From positions 70,939,768-71,003,767 of the forward strand of contig OZ024826.1 in NCBI GenBank assembly GCA_964016985.1: a stretch of DNA of 64,000 bases, read 5' to 3'. The stretch's first letter is position 1, and each line of letters starts with the position of its first letter. Shown here one piece after another: positions 12,033 to 24,427 of this stretch. A model generated the notes under the pieces. The model worked only from the letters and a program-made list of their open reading frames with translations. It did not search any database and was not told where the DNA came from. Both the position numbers and the translations under genes were made by a program. Source of the DNA: Anodontia alba. Its lineage: Eukaryota; Mollusca; Bivalvia; Lucinida; Lucinidae.

Positions 12033-14767
12033 CAGACATGTTAAATTTTGAAAATTAAAATGAGGGAGACAGGGCGGTCGAGCCAGGTTGGCGAGCGCCA
12101 AAGGCGCGAAGCCAAGCTAGTGGGGTCTGACATGCTCCCCCGGAAAATTTTTAAGAAATTGGTGTAAAATGGTGCATTCGGAGAGCTATTTATAATGCTT
12201 ATTTTTTTCAAACACCATTCTTAGGTGATTCCTGGGGTAATTCTGTTCTCTAGCTAAGCTTTTTTCTTGTTAATCATTGTCGATAACCAGGGCCACATTA
12301 TACTTTTAGCATTCCATACTCCAGAAGAAACAAAAGAGATTAGTTATTAAATTAAAATGCCATTCTTCCTTTATCTCTTTATTGATGTCATCAGCAGTGC
12401 ATATGATGTTATGTCCTGGAGTCTGAGAAATCTAGGAAAAAGTTAATAAAGGAGCAACAGTCATATGCCAAAGGTAAAAATAAAAGTAATAATAAAAACA
12501 GCAATTTGCTTATTTTCTTTTAATTAAGAGCTTCCTTTCACAATAATTAAATAACCTGCATATTGTGCAGTACGCTTGACCCAAAGTCCGGATTTTGTTT
12601 TTTTATACCCCAGACATACGAAGTATGTGGGGGTATATAGTTTTCGCTTTTCCGTTCGTCTGTTCGTTCGTTCGTACGTACGTTCGTTCGTTCGTTCGTG
12701 CGATCGTTCGTCTTTCCGTCACAGGGTCAAAGTTTTTGCGTTAAAGTTTATAAGACCTCATATTTTGAAGACCCTTTGATGGATTTCATTCATATTTGGC
12801 ATGATGGTAGATATAGGTCTAAAGTTTTTATCAGCACCATCCCCACCCCGGGGGTTACCTTGGGGTCAAGGTCATGGACTTAGAATTTTCATAAAAAAGT
12901 CAGGGTCAAGTTTTTGCGTTAAAGTTTATAAGACCTCATATTTTGAAGACCCTTTGATGGATTTCATTTTTATTTGGCATGATGGTAGATATAGGTCTAA
13001 AGTTTTTATCAGCACCATCCCCACCCCGGGGATGACCTTGGGGTCAAGGTCACAGACTTAGAATTTTCATAAAAAAGTCAAAGTTTTTTGTGTTTAAGTT
13101 TATATAGCTATATCATCAAGACCCTTTAGGAATTTCATTTATATTTGACATGTTGGTAGATATCGGCCTAGAGTCTTACTCCACATGATCCCCACTCAGG
13201 GTGTGACCGAGGTCAAGGTCACAAACTTAGAATTTTCATATAAAAGTAAAACATTTTTGCGTTTAAGTTTATATAGCTATATCATCAAGACCTTTTGTTA
13301 AATTTCAGTATTCCCTAATTGAAAGGTCCAGCGGATATAGCTATCAGCAAGGAATCTGTTGGTCTGTCCATCCATCCATTGAAGCATTATTCGTTCATAC
13401 TTTATTTTTGTCTTAGGGTCAAAGTTTTTACGTTAAAGTTTATAAGACCTCATATTTTGAAGACCCTTTGATGGATTTCATTCATATTTGGCATGATGGT
13501 AGATATAGCTCTAAAGTTTTTATTGGCACCATCCCCACCCCGGGGGTGACCTTTGGGTCAAGGCCACGGACTTCCAATTTTCATAAAAATGTTAAAATTT
13601 TTGTGTTTAAGTTTATATAGCTGTATCATCAAGACCCTTGTGGAATTTCATTTATATTTGACATCTTGCTATATATCGGCCTAGAATCTTACTCCGCATG
13701 ATCCCCACCCCGGGTGTGACCGAGGTCAAGGTCACGAACTTAGAAGTTTCATTTAAAAGTAAAAGTTTTTGCTTTTAAGTTTATATAGCCATATCATCAA
13801 GACCTTTTGAAAGGTTGAGTGGATATAGCTATCAGCAAGCAATCTTTTTGTCTGTCCATCCATCCGTTGAAGCATTATTCGTTCATACTTTATTTTTGTC
13901 TTAGGGTCAAAGTTTTTACGTTAAAGTTTATATTATGAAGAGCCTTTGATGGATTTAATTCATGTTTAGCCTGATGGTAGATATAGGGCTTAAGTTTTTA
14001 TCAGCACCAACCCTATCCCGGGGAATAACGTTGGGGTCAAGGTCACTGACTTAGAATTTTCATAAATAAGTCAAAATTTTTGTGTTTATGTTTATATAAC
14101 TATACCATCAAGACCCTTTGAGGAATTTCATTTATATTTTACATGTTGGTAGATATAGGTCTAGAGTTTTACTCAGCATCATCCTTATCCTGGGGTATGA
14201 CCTTGAGGTCAAGGTCACAGACTTAGAAATTTCATATAAAAGTAAAAAAAAAAAATTGCATCTAAGTTTATATAGCTATATTATGAAGACCCTTTTGTTG
14301 GTTTCATTAATATTAAGCATGATGGTATATATAGGTCTGAAGTTTTTCTCCGCACCATCCCCAAGCTGGGGCATGGCTTTTAAGTCAAGGTCACAGACCT
14401 TTCATACAAATGTCATTTTCGCTTATATTATAAAGACTGATTTCACTGGTATATGGTGATAGTTATAGGGCTAAAGTTTTATTTAGCTCAATCCCTGCAC
14501 CTGTGCCTGACCTTTGAGGTCAAGGGCTTCATATTATGTGTGATTGAATTTTTTCAATGTTATAACATATAGCATACAACTGCCATCTCCAGAGTCAAAG
14601 CTACATACTTTGTGCTCTTTAAAAAGTGGCGGTAGCGCTGGTCGGGGGTATATGTGCCCCACTGGGCACTTTGTCTAGTTGGGAGATTTTTTTTAAATTT
14701 CATGAGGCGTGAGAAAAACTGTTTTTCCGTGAGTCTCCTGCGATTTTTGGGAGACTTAACATGTCTG
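12033..14767. mobile_element. 2.7-kb non-autonomous DNA element with 6-bp target duplication
   Basis: The termini are CAGACATGTTAA (12033) and its exact complement TTAACATGTCTG (ending 14767). They are flanked by CCATTT at 12027-12032 and 14768-14773. Removing the insert plus one CCATTT restores the interrupted repeat unit exactly, which defines the insertion. Near the left end a GC-rich hairpin-prone stretch includes GCGCCAAAGGCGC (about 12097-12109). No transposase ORF was seen. The bulk is filled by the repeat element at 12605-14680. The superfamily is not assigned. The duplication length of about 6 bp argues against Tc1/mariner (TA), and hAT normally gives 8 bp. Confidence 0.75.
12605..14680 (+). 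mobile_element. ATACCCC-family tandem-repeat element
   Basis: The head hairpin is ATACCCC..CATAC-GAA-GTATG..GGGGTAT. A CGTT/GTTC microsatellite (about 12655-12715) follows. The core units contain CAAAGTTTTTGCGTTAAAGT, TTGAAGACCCTTTGATGG, AGCACCATCCCCACCCCGGG and GGGGTCAAGGTCA. The tail hairpin GTGCCC-CACT-GGGCAC is followed by TTTGTCTAGTT. The architecture parallels the AGCTCACC family with unrelated sequence. It is nested inside the 12033-14767 insertion. Confidence 0.65.
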
Positions 14768-16477
14768 CCATTTGGCTTGAAACTTGGTAAGAAGCATAAG
14801 GATGACTTGTTCATCAAAAATAGCTAAATTTTTTCTGATCAGAAATCCAAGATGGCCACCATAGGGATAATCTTGAAAAGCTATTTTTCGCTTCTTCTCC
14901 TGAACCAAAAGGCCAATGGACTTGAAACTTGGTAGGAAGCATCACGGTGACTTGTAGATCAAAAATGGCTAAAATCGTTCCGATCGGAAATCCAAGATGG
15001 CCACCAGGGAGGCCATCTTGAAAATCTGTTTTTCGCTTCTTCTCCTGAACTGAAAGGCCATTGGACTTGAAACTTGGCAGGAATCATCTGGGTGACTTGT
15101 AGATAAAAAAAAGCTAAAATCATTCTGACGGAAATCCAAGATGGCCGCCTTGGTGGCCATCTTGAATATCTATTTTTCTCTTCTTCTCCTGAACCAAGAG
15201 GCCAGTGGACTTAAAATTTGGTAGGAAGCATCAGGATGATTTGTAGATCAAAAATAGCCAAAACCAGTCTGATCAGAAATCCAAGATGGCCGCCACCTTG
15301 AAAATCTATTTTTCGTTTCTTCTCCTGAACTGAAAGGCCAATTGACTTCAAACTCGGTAGGAAGCATCAGGGTGATCAGAAATAGCTAAAATTGTTCTGA
15401 TCGGAAATCCAAGATGGCTTCCATGGCCACCATCTTGAAAATCTATTTTTCTTTCTTCTCCTGAATTGAAAGGCTGATTGACTTAAAACTTGTTAGGAAG
15501 CATCGGGGTGACTTGTAGATCAAAAATAGCTAAAATTGTTCTGATTGGAAGTCCAAGATGGCCACCTTGGCTGCCATCTTGAAAATCTATTTTTCACTTC
15601 TTCTCCTGAACCAAAAGGCCAAATGACTTGGATCTTGTTAGGAATCATCGGGGTGACTTGTAGATCAAAAACAGTTCAAATTGTTCCGATGTTTGCCATC
15701 TTCAACATGTGTTTTTGCTTCTTCTCCTGAGTGGAAATGCCAATTGACTCCAAACTTGGTAGGATTATCAGAGTGACTTGTAGATAAAAAAGAGCTAAAA
15801 TAGTTCAGATCAGAAATCCAAGATGGCCACAATGCCCGCTTGGTTGGAAATCTGTTTGCACTTCTTCTGATGAACCAAAAGGCCAGTTTATTTGGTAATC
15901 AGGTGAGCGATACAGGGCCATCTTGGCTCTCTTGTTTTTTTTTTGTTTTTTGTTTGTTTGTTTTTTTTGTTTTTTTGTGAGCTGCTTTCCAGTCATATTC
16001 TGTCTATGCATTTCATTAATACATTTAAATAGTATCACTTTCCAAATAAATGAAATGATTTAAATCTCATCTATAGAAATGTTACTTGTGCAGATTGCAG
16101 ATAAGTTTGTTTTTTTTTTCAGCTCACCTGAGCCAAAGGCTCAAGGTGAGCTGTTGTGATCACTCACTGTCCGTCATTGTCGGTCCATCCACAATTTCTT
16201 TAAACAACATCTCCTCCTAAACCATTGAGCCAATTTAATCAAATTTCACAGGATTGATCTTTGGGTGATACTGACTGAAAATATTTCAAAGATTGGGAAT
16301 CCATGCAGGATTCTGGTTGCCATGGCATAAAGAAAAAACTTAAAAAAATCTTATCAGAAACCACTGGACTAAGTTCAATATAAAACCACAGAAATGTTCC
16401 TTAGATGATCCTCTACCAAGATTTATCAAGCCACGATGATTGTCAAAATACATGGCTACCAGGGGGTGGGGCTTATT

Positions 16478-18597
16478 AACTCACCTGAGCTATGCTCAGA
16501 ATGAGCTATAGTGATCACTTTTTGTCCGTCGTCCGTTCATCCGTCCTTGCGTACGTGTTTGTGTGTGTCTGTCCGTTAACATATATGACCTCCTCTGAAG
16601 CCACTGAGCCAATTGTGCTCAAATTTCATATGGAGCCTCCTTAGGTTGGGGGAACAAAAGGTTGCTAAAATGGTTGCTGTCTGTTGACTGAGATGGTCCC
16701 CATGCCCATATATGGTAAAAAACTTTAAAAATTTTCTTCTCTATAAGCAAGGATGCTTTTGGGCTGAATCTTTGCACAAATCATCGAGGGACGGGAGATC
16801 TACCAAAGGTGCTAAAATTATAGTTGTCATTGAGGTTTGACCCTTTTACAGCTAGGCCAAGTTTGCTTCCCTATGCATTTGTATGGGCCCCATACATTTG
16901 TATGGGAAAAATGTTGATAATTTCAAACCACTTCTCCTCTGAAGCCTCATGTCCAATGTTGCTCAAATAGTCGCGGTCCATTGACTAAGATGGCCACCAT
17001 GCCCATATATGGTAAAAACCTTTAAAAATCTTCTTCTACAGAACTAAATAAGCCCTGGGGTCTAATCTTTGCACAAATCATTGGGGAAAGGAGGTCTACC
17101 AAAATTGCTAAAATGATAGTCCTAAGTTGAGGTTTGACCTTTTTACGGCAAGGTCAAATATGCTTCCCCATGCATTTGTATGGGCCCTGTACATTTATAT
17201 GGGAAAAATGTTGAGAATTCATATTTTGGACATCTCCTCTTAAGACTATGATCCAACTGAGTTGAAACTTGATGAGGAGCATCTGGGCTCCTAGTAGACA
17301 CAAAATAGCTAAAACAGAGCCCATCGAAAATCCAAGATAGTTGCCACAGCCACCATCTTGAAAATCAATTTTCAACATGATCTCTTCCCAAACCTTTGGT
17401 CAATTTGAGTCAAAACTTGCTCTGTAGCAACAGAACAACTTCTGGATTAATCTGCGCTAACATGGTATCTCTTAGAAATCCAAGATGGCCTCCACAGCTG
17501 CCATCTTGAAAATCTGTTTTGGACATCTTCTCGCAAACCACAAGGTGAATTAAGTTGAAACTTACAATGTAGCAATAGGTTGATGTGTAGATGAAAAATA
17601 GTTACAATCATGCTGATTGGAAATCCAAAATGGCCACCATAGCCGCCATCTTGAAAACCAATTTTTTACTTCTCCTTGGGCGATTTGAGTTGAAACACAC
17701 TGTAGCAACAGGATGACCTCTAGATCGAAAATAGCTAAGACTGTGCCAATCAAAATTCCAAGATGGCCACCACAGCCGCCATCTTGTTTTTAGAAAGCCC
17801 TCTTCTCTGAAGCTGCTTGTTTTATTTGGTTGCCATGGTAAAATTTTAGTAGGAAATTTGTGAAGCACCTGCAGGGAAAGAAGACCCTGTGGATCACCAG
17901 CAGGGAAAGAATACCCTATGAAGCACCAGTGAAAATCCTTTTGCATACCAACAGGAAAAGAAGACCCTGTTGCACACCAGCAGGGAAAGAAGGGCCTGTT
18001 GAGCTTTACATAGGATGTGTAGCATAGGTGGAAGTGGCAAGATGCAATTGAAATACCTCTTCTTTTATCACTTCCTTACTTATTCAATCAAGATGAGTGC
18101 TTGGCAAGTCCCTGCATTCTGTGGAAGATAAAAGATTATAAAAAGAATAACCCTTGAGAGCAATGGTCACACACACAAAGACAAAAATAGCTGAAGTGTC
18201 TAAAACTTACAATATATAATTTAAGTAGCAAAAGCTTAAAGTTACAATCAAAATTTTATTCTGTGAGGGTTATCTTCCCTTTATTGTTAAACACTTTCTC
18301 TTCAAAAATCAGTTGACTAATTTCCACCAAGTTTCATGTCAATCCTGCTGTTGAAATGAGATTGAGAGTTTGTTCTTTTGGTCATGCTCCATTGACTGTC
18401 ATGCCCATATATGGGGAAATAATGATAATAAAAAAAAACCCAAACACATTCTTCTTCTTCTTCAAAACCAAGAACTGCTCAAATGATGATCCTTTCATTA
18501 GTTGCAATGACAGGATTGGAAAAATGTTGCATAACATCTGCATATCTGCAGTGGCTGTTTCACTTAGGTGAGCGAGCTGTGGCCGGTGGGCCTCTTG
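16478..18597 (+). mobile_element. AGCTCACC-family element nested in a relative
   Basis: The head AACTCACCTGAGC-TAT-GCTCAG..ATGAGCT (16478-16507) is followed by CCGT-rich sequence. The core has mixed units with TTTTACGGCAAGGTCAA and CATATATGGTAAAAA. The tail TTAGGTGAGCGAG, GTGGCCGGTGGGCC and CTCTTG ends at 18597. The left flank ends GGGGCTTATT and the right flank begins TTTTCCATATATATC. Together they restore the outer unit, with no duplication beyond a couple of T residues. Confidence 0.7.
17866..18002 (+). repeat. About 30-bp minisatellite
   Basis: About four or five imperfect copies of a unit CACCAGCAGGGAAAGAAGAC followed by CCTGTTG, inside the nested element. A related short copy occurs at about 47625-47680, which helps align the segment after the GC-rich island with this element. 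Confidence 0.6.
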
Positions 18598-18768
18598 TTT
18601 TCCATATATATCTATATAGAAAACTTTAAAAATCTTTGTTAGAAACAGCTGGACTGATTTCAATATAACTTGGCAGAAATGTTTCCTTGGTGACCCCCTA
18701 ACAAGATTGTTCAAGCCATCAAAAAACATGGTCGCTAAGGGGCGGGTCTTATTTTTGATATATATCTA

Positions 18769-19806
18769 CGAGGGATGTTCGAAATGAATTGCTTATTTCT
18801 ATCTGGAGACTTCAAATTTCAAGTTAGCTCAAAAGTACTCATTTCATGCCCTCGAAGTACTCCCCGTGGCTAGAAATGCAAAGTTTCAGCCGATGTATCC
18901 ACTTCTTGAAGGCGTCACGGTACGCTGATTTGGGCACAGTAATAAGGTACTGATGAATGGCAGATCTAAGTGCCTGTCGGGACTGGTATTTCCGCCCAGC
19001 AAGGAATGCTTTCAATTTCGGAAACAAAAAGAAATCACATGGGGCAAGGTCTGGGGAATACGGGGGTTGAGGCAAAACAGTTACTTTTTCTTTCTTCAAA
19101 AACGCCGTAACTATTGCGGAGGTATGAGCTGGGGCATTGTCATGTAGAAGACGGACATGTTTAAAACCAGTGGCAGGGCGTCGTTTCTGATAATACTTTT
19201 TCAGTTTCTTCAGTACTACGTCTTTGTAGTACTTTCCGGTGATGCTTTTGCCCTTTTTCACTGGCACTTTTATTGCGACTCCTTCACCAGAGAAGAAGAT
19301 TGCATACAAAACCTTCTTTGTACTCAAAGAACGTTTGGCAATTATTGGGCGTTTGCTGTGTTTAGTGGCCCAGATCTTATTGCTAACCTTTCTGACGGGC
19401 TCAAAATAATGGACCCAGGTTTCATCACCTGTGACGACATTGGCAAACTGCTGTTTGTCATATTTTGGAAACATTTGAAGCAGCTTTTTGGCCACTTTAA
19501 CCCGTTGCCTCTTTTGCTCGTCAGCTTCTTCAAAGAACAACCAAGTTTTGAGCGAGCTTTGATGTAAGCCCGTATTTCATCTTTTTTGTCGACGCTTCTA
19601 CCAACCATTTTTACTGCAGTGGTCAATGACTGCTTGTACCGTATTCAAATGGCAAATTTTATGTCTTACACTTAGTCTAACATATACATTTATACATCAT
19701 TGTGTAGATATTGAATAACCCTATACAGGTATGTATTGGTTTTTATCGTGCCCTATGTGGATATCGAGCTAGAGGACAATAAGCAATTCATTTCGAACAT
19801 CCCTTG
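18769..19806 (-). mobile_element. mariner element, internally deleted
   Basis: The inverted termini are CGAGGGATGTTCGAAATGAA at 18769 and its near complement ending CATCCCTTG at 19806. Both are flanked by TA (18767-18768 and 19807-19808), as expected for Tc1/mariner. The element is about 1.04 kb, and the sister copy at 58428-59758 is about 1.33 kb. The difference is one internal deletion in the DNA-binding region of the transposase. Confidence 0.9.
18839..19608 (-). pseudogene. mariner transposase, deleted copy
   Basis: The start MVGRSVDKKDEIRAY (ATG complement at 19606-19608) is normal for about 40 codons. The frame then jumps at about 19526. Relative to the copy at 58498-59565, 307 bp encoding most of the helix-turn-helix region are missing, and the join carries a 4-bp TCAG microhomology. 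Because 307 is not a multiple of 3, the downstream catalytic part is out of frame. That catalytic part is open from about 19540 to 18839. It retains the three mariner aspartates in TGDETWVHYFEP, LLHDNAPAHT and YSPDLAPCDFFLFPKLK (D,D34D spacing). The product cannot bind its ends, so the copy is at best mobilised in trans. Confidence 0.88.
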
Positions 19807-21299
19807 TATATATTGAAAATTTTAAAAATATTGTCAGTAACCACTGGACCGATTTCAGTATAGCTTGGCAGAAATAATATTTCCTTGGTGACCCTCTACC
19901 AAGATTGTTCAAGCCATTATGATTCATAAAGAAAACATGGCCACTTGTGGGGGGGGGGGGCGGGGGGGGGGGGGGGAAGGTGGGGTGGTGGTGTGGGGGA
20001 GGAGCTTATTTTTATTTCCCTATATATCTATATAGAAAACTTTAAAAATCTACTCGTCAGAAACTGCTGGACTGATTTCAATATAAATTAGCAGAAATGT
20101 TACCCTGATGTCCCTCTACCAAGACTGTTCAAGCCATAATTTGTCAAAAACAATGACCACAAGGGGGTGTGGCTTATTCTCTCTATATATCAATATAGCA
20201 AAATTTTAACAATCTTCTTGTCAGAAATGACTGGACCCATTTTAATATAATTTGGCAGAAATGTTTCTTTGGTGACCTTCTACCAAGATTGTTTAAGCTA
20301 TTATGATTTGTCAAAAAACATGGTCACTAGGGGCAGGGCTTATTTTTCCTATTTATCTATATAGAAAGCTTGATAACTCTTCTTGTCAGAAACCACAAGA
20401 CCAACTTCAATATTACTTGGCAGAAATGTTACCTTGGTGACCCTGTACAAAGATTGTTCAAGCCTTCATGATTTGTCAGAAAACATGGTCGCCAGAGGAT
20501 GGGGCCGTTTCCCTATATATCTATATAGAAAACTTTAAAAATTCTTGTCAGAAACCACTGGTCTGATTTCAATAAAATTCATTTGATATGTTCCTTTGCT
20601 GACCCTGTACCAAGATTGTTCAAGCCATGATTATTTGTTAAAAAACATGGCCACCATGGGGCAGGGCTTATTTTCCCTATATATCTGTATAGAAAACTTT
20701 AAAAATCTTCTTGTCTGAAATCACTGGACCAATTTCAATACAATTTTGCAGAAATTTTCCTTTGCTAATCCTCTACCAAGATTGTTCAAACCATCATGAT
20801 TAGTCAAAAAACTTGGCTGCCAAGGATGAGGCTTATTTTCTCTATATAATCTATATAAACTATTTTAAAACTCTTCTTGACAGCAACTACTGGACCACTT
20901 TAATATAATTTATTTGAATTGTTTCTTTGAGACCCTCTACAAAGATTGTTCAAGCCATCATGATGCATCAAAAAACATGGCCTCCATGGGGCGGAGCTTA
21001 CTATCCCTATATATCTTTACAGAAATTTTGAAGATCAGATTAAAAAGAATGTGGCACTGCATGCCATATACGGCATTGCTACTCCGTTTTATAGGACCAT
21101 TATGCCACTCTTGAACACAAAATTTATACAAAAATCTTAAAACTTGGATGAAACTTCAATAGTACGTACGCTCAGGTGAGCAATATAGGACCATCATGGT
21201 CCTCTTGTTTTGTTTTGGTGGTGATGAGCTGGTCTGATTGGTTTCAGTGAAAGGTCTCATCGTGGAAAAACAGTTTACTGACGTATTCTCAATAAGAGA

Positions 21300-21423
21300 T
21301 GGAATAGTTTGAACTTCACATAGAACAGTTTGAACTTCACACGTTTGAACTTCATATAGAACAGTTTGAACTTCACATAGAACAGTTTGAACTTCACATA
21401 GAACAGTTTGAACTTCACATGGC
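21300..21423. repeat. 21-bp minisatellite
   Basis: About six copies of GAACTTCACATAGAACAGTT(T), one of them shortened (CACACGTTTGAACTTC). It sits just downstream of the end of the AGCTCACC element at 21207. Confidence 0.8.
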
Positions 21424-21461
21424 ACAACCGTTTCTTGAGTAAATCTTTATCAAGACTGTTT

Positions 21462-21852
21462 TATAGCTTCCCTGAACAATGTTCAGGAAGAGCTTTTTTA
21501 CTTTCCCCAACTTCAGTGTAAGCCTCTGTGTTAGCATCCACAAATGTTAAGTTTTGCATTAAATATTTTATGACCTCATTTCTTCCAAACCTGATTCAGT
21601 TCATATATAGTGTGATTATAGGTACTGACACAAAGTTTTTATCAGCACCATCCCTGTTCCTGCCTGTGATCTTGAGGTCAAGGTCATGGACTTAGAATTT
21701 TCATGTTAAAGTTTTGCAGTAAAGATTTGAAGACCTCATTACATCTAAACTATATGATAGAATTAATTCATATTTTATACCACTTTGGTACTGGTCAAAA
21801 GTTCTCATTAGCATTATCATGACCCCCTCCCATGACCTTGAATTCATACTTT
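21462..21852 (+). mobile_element. Short tandem-repeat element with AGCTTCC hairpin head
   Basis: The head hairpin is CTTCCCTGAAC-AAT-GTTCAGGAAG (about 21466-21492). Core sequence related to the ATACCCC family follows (GACCTCATTTCTTC, TTTTTATCAGCACCATCCC, TTGAGGTCAAGGTCATGGAC). The element has no recognisable tail and abuts the next element at 21854. Confidence 0.5.
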
Positions 21853-21853
21853 T

Positions 21854-22600
21854 AGCTCACCTGAGCCAAATTTTGATCACTTGTCCATCTACACCCTTGA
21901 AAGACTTAACCTCTGGGCCAATTTTCTTCAAATTTCATGTGAAGCCTTCTGTTAAAGGGGGATTGAAAATTTATACAAACAGTCATGGTCTTTTAGCACT
22001 GGGGACTCAAGGTTTACCAAATTTATTCAAATGATGATCGTAGGTTGACCTTTGACCCTTTTTAAGGCAGTTTGGGTAAAATATTGAAAAATCATTTTCT
22101 GAAAAAAATGTTAAAGACTAATGGCTGAAACTTACAATGTATGATTAAATAAGTAAAAATTTATTGTAACAATCAAAATTTTGTCCCCTGGGGGATATCT
22201 GCCCCTTCCCGTGGGCTATATACATTTATAAATTTGTTTAATTTTTAAATGTCTTTGTCTCTGAAACAGCATTTCTGTTTTCACAAGATTTCACATGGGG
22301 CCTCCTGTCAAAGGGAAATTGGTAATTTGTTCAAATGGTTCCAAACAGTTTAACAAGATGGCTGCTTTGTGGCTGAATCTTTGTATTTAGCATCAGGGAC
22401 TTGAGAGCTACAAAGTTTGTTCAAACGATAACCTAGGATGACCTTTGACCTTTTAATGGCAAATTCAGATTTGTGTCCCTATACATTTGTATGGGGAAAA
22501 TATTGAAACATCATTTTCTTGAAATGTATTAAAGACTAATAGCTGAAACTTACAATCTATGATAAAAGTAGTAGAACTTTTTATCGTTGGCTAACCAGTT
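21854..22600 (+). mobile_element. AGCTCACC-family element, truncated
   Basis: It starts AGCTCACCTGAGCCAAATTT with the second head arm deleted. Core units resemble those at 8431-10390 (TTTTGTCCCCTGGGGG, TTTGTATGGGGAAAAT). No tail is found, and similarity fades at about 22600. From 22600 to 23876 I recognise nothing: AT-rich intron. Confidence 0.55.
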
Positions 22601-23876
22601 TCATTGACCTTTTAGACTTTTTTCCTGATGTTGTGATAAAATGCTTGAAATATAAAATAAAAATGTAACTTACTTGAAGTAAATTTATCATCATCCCATT
22701 GTTATATTTGTCTTTCTAAAAAACATCTTCACCACGATGGGGGCAGCCATTATTTTGACCTGTACAATCCATAAAATCAGAAATGATATGGGAGAGAATC
22801 AGTGACCTTAACCTTTACCGTCAGTACAGTCAGTGTGCATAAGTTTGAAATCCAAAATACAAATGCAAGTAATCAGTAACTTAACTTGAATCTGTTAACT
22901 CAAAATAACTGTCAACAAACATATTGTCACAGAGAGATTCTGTAATCTAATTAGGGTAAATACACAGTTTCTGTAACTATCATTTACAACCACGAAATAC
23001 AGTTAGCTGTCTAATTTTATGTCAGATGATATTATAATATTTAATTTTTAACATGTTAAGCCTGCAGTAAGGAAAGTCAAAGAGATCAAAATGATATAAT
23101 TTGTAGCCAGGTGGCAAAAGTGTTTCCTTGTCTGTGTATCATATGTTTGGACAGCAGACTGGTCATTTATGTTCACTGTCAGAAATAGGGACTTGCTTTT
23201 GAAGAAAGTAAACAGTTTTAATCTGGACACAAATCATTATACAGTGTGTGAGCCTAATATATATTGTATAGACAGCCAAGCCGACCTGCAGCACAGTGAA
23301 ACTTCTCTATTACATTTTGTAGCATTGCATATAATTATCTGTTGTCTGGAGAAAAATGAACACAATAATAAAAGATGTGAAGCAGATGGACTTTGGTTTT
23401 CTGAGTAGCTTATTTTACAATGTTGACATGGACAGTAGAAAATCAGTTTTATAATATTTACAAATATTTTTAACATATTTAAATGTGTAAAAATTTGTCA
23501 TGTCTTCTGATAACCATTTGTTTGCAGCAGTATATCAGATGGGTCCAATGTTTACAAAGGGGACATCTCATTGTGCCCACTTTGTTATGACTAATGAAAC
23601 ACAGTGTTTTTGTTGTTCAGACTGGTACTGGTGACACACAACACTTCTTTTTATCCTTTATGTCATTGTACCCAGAATCAGTCAGAGACAAGAATAGCTT
23701 GCAACCCAGAGGGACCCGTATAGGCTTTGTAATAGAAGGCTTTATTTGCTTCTTAGAACATTTGTTTGCTGCTTCTTCACACTTTCTTTTATATGATTGT
23801 TTATTACTGTTTACATGATCTCTGATTGTTTGTACTATTTTGGGTTCTGTGATAATAGATCCACTTGTAACTTTGC

Positions 23877-24097
23877 TTAACCGTTAAAGCGCCAATGACA
23901 ACTGCAGTAGAAAACAATTTTACTTTTATTTTTTTTTTTTTTTAGAGAAAAAAGTATTGACATTTCATGTGAATCTTCAGCCAAGCTGATGATTCAAATG
24001 AAATGTCAAGACTTATTTTCACTGAAAAATAAATAATACAAAATAAAAAATTCAAGTGTTGTCTGCTACAAGTTTTGCTTGGCACTTTAAGGGTTAA
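23877..24097. mobile_element. MITE with TTAACCCTTAAA-type ends
   Basis: The outer ends TTAACCGTTAAAGCGCCAA and TTGGCACTTTAAGGGTTAA are inverted relative to each other. An inner imperfect palindrome runs from TTGACATTTCATGTGAATC to ATTCAAATGAAATGTCAA. Length is 221 bp, with no coding capacity. The ends resemble those of the MITE at 51925-52170. Confidence 0.65.
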
Positions 24098-24427
24098 AGT
24101 ATTGTTTTTTTAACTCACTTGTCACATAGTGACAAGATGAGCTTTTGTGATCACAATTTGTCCATCGTCCATCGTGCGTCCGTCCATGCATCCATCGTGT
24201 GTGGGTCCATCCGTAAACAATTTCTTCAAACAACACCACTGATTGGATTTTGACCAAACTTCACAGGAATGATCCTTGGTTGGTCCTTTTTCAAAATTGT
24301 TCAAATGGTTCAGGTCCATTGCACAGCTAGGTCACAGAAGCTAAAAATAGATTTTTTTAATTGAAAATTTAAAAAATCTTCTTGTCTGAAACCAGAAGGC
24401 CCAGGTCTTTGATATTTGGTATGTAGC

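Larger units (their letters stand above)
10978..15934 (+). mobile_element. AGCTCACC-family element, type i core, split by insertion
   Basis: The head is AGCTCACC with its second hairpin arm lost. A type i array of about 145-bp units (AAGATGGCC..CATCTTGAAAATC, TTGTAGATCAAAAATAGC) runs to 12032, resumes at 14768 and ends at about 15890. The tail AATCAGGTGAGCGATACAGG, GGGCCATCTTGGC and CTCTTG ends at 15934. Joining 12032 to 14774 restores a normal unit, so one older element was interrupted once. Confidence 0.75.
16121..21207 (+). mobile_element. AGCTCACC-family element with two internal insertions
   Basis: The canonical head hairpin is at 16121-16152. The core units of about 155 bp carry TTTAAAAATCTTCTTGTCAG, AAACCACTGGACC, CTCTACCAAGATTGTTCAAG, GGGGCGGGGCTTATTTTCCC and TATATATCTATATAG. 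The tail CTCAGGTGAGCAATATAGGA, palindrome GGACCATCATGGTCC and CTCTTG end at 21207. Within it lie another family member (16478-18597) and a mariner (18769-19806). The array is continuous when both are removed. Confidence 0.75.

Noticed and set aside
18953..19567. Plus-strand frames of 64 and 136 codons over the first mariner
   Set aside because: Antisense shadows of the transposase; the same shadows appear over the second copy at 58612-59250.
23169..23408. 79-codon plus-strand frame
   Set aside because: No recognisable domain, no splice sites, AT-rich composition like the surrounding intron.
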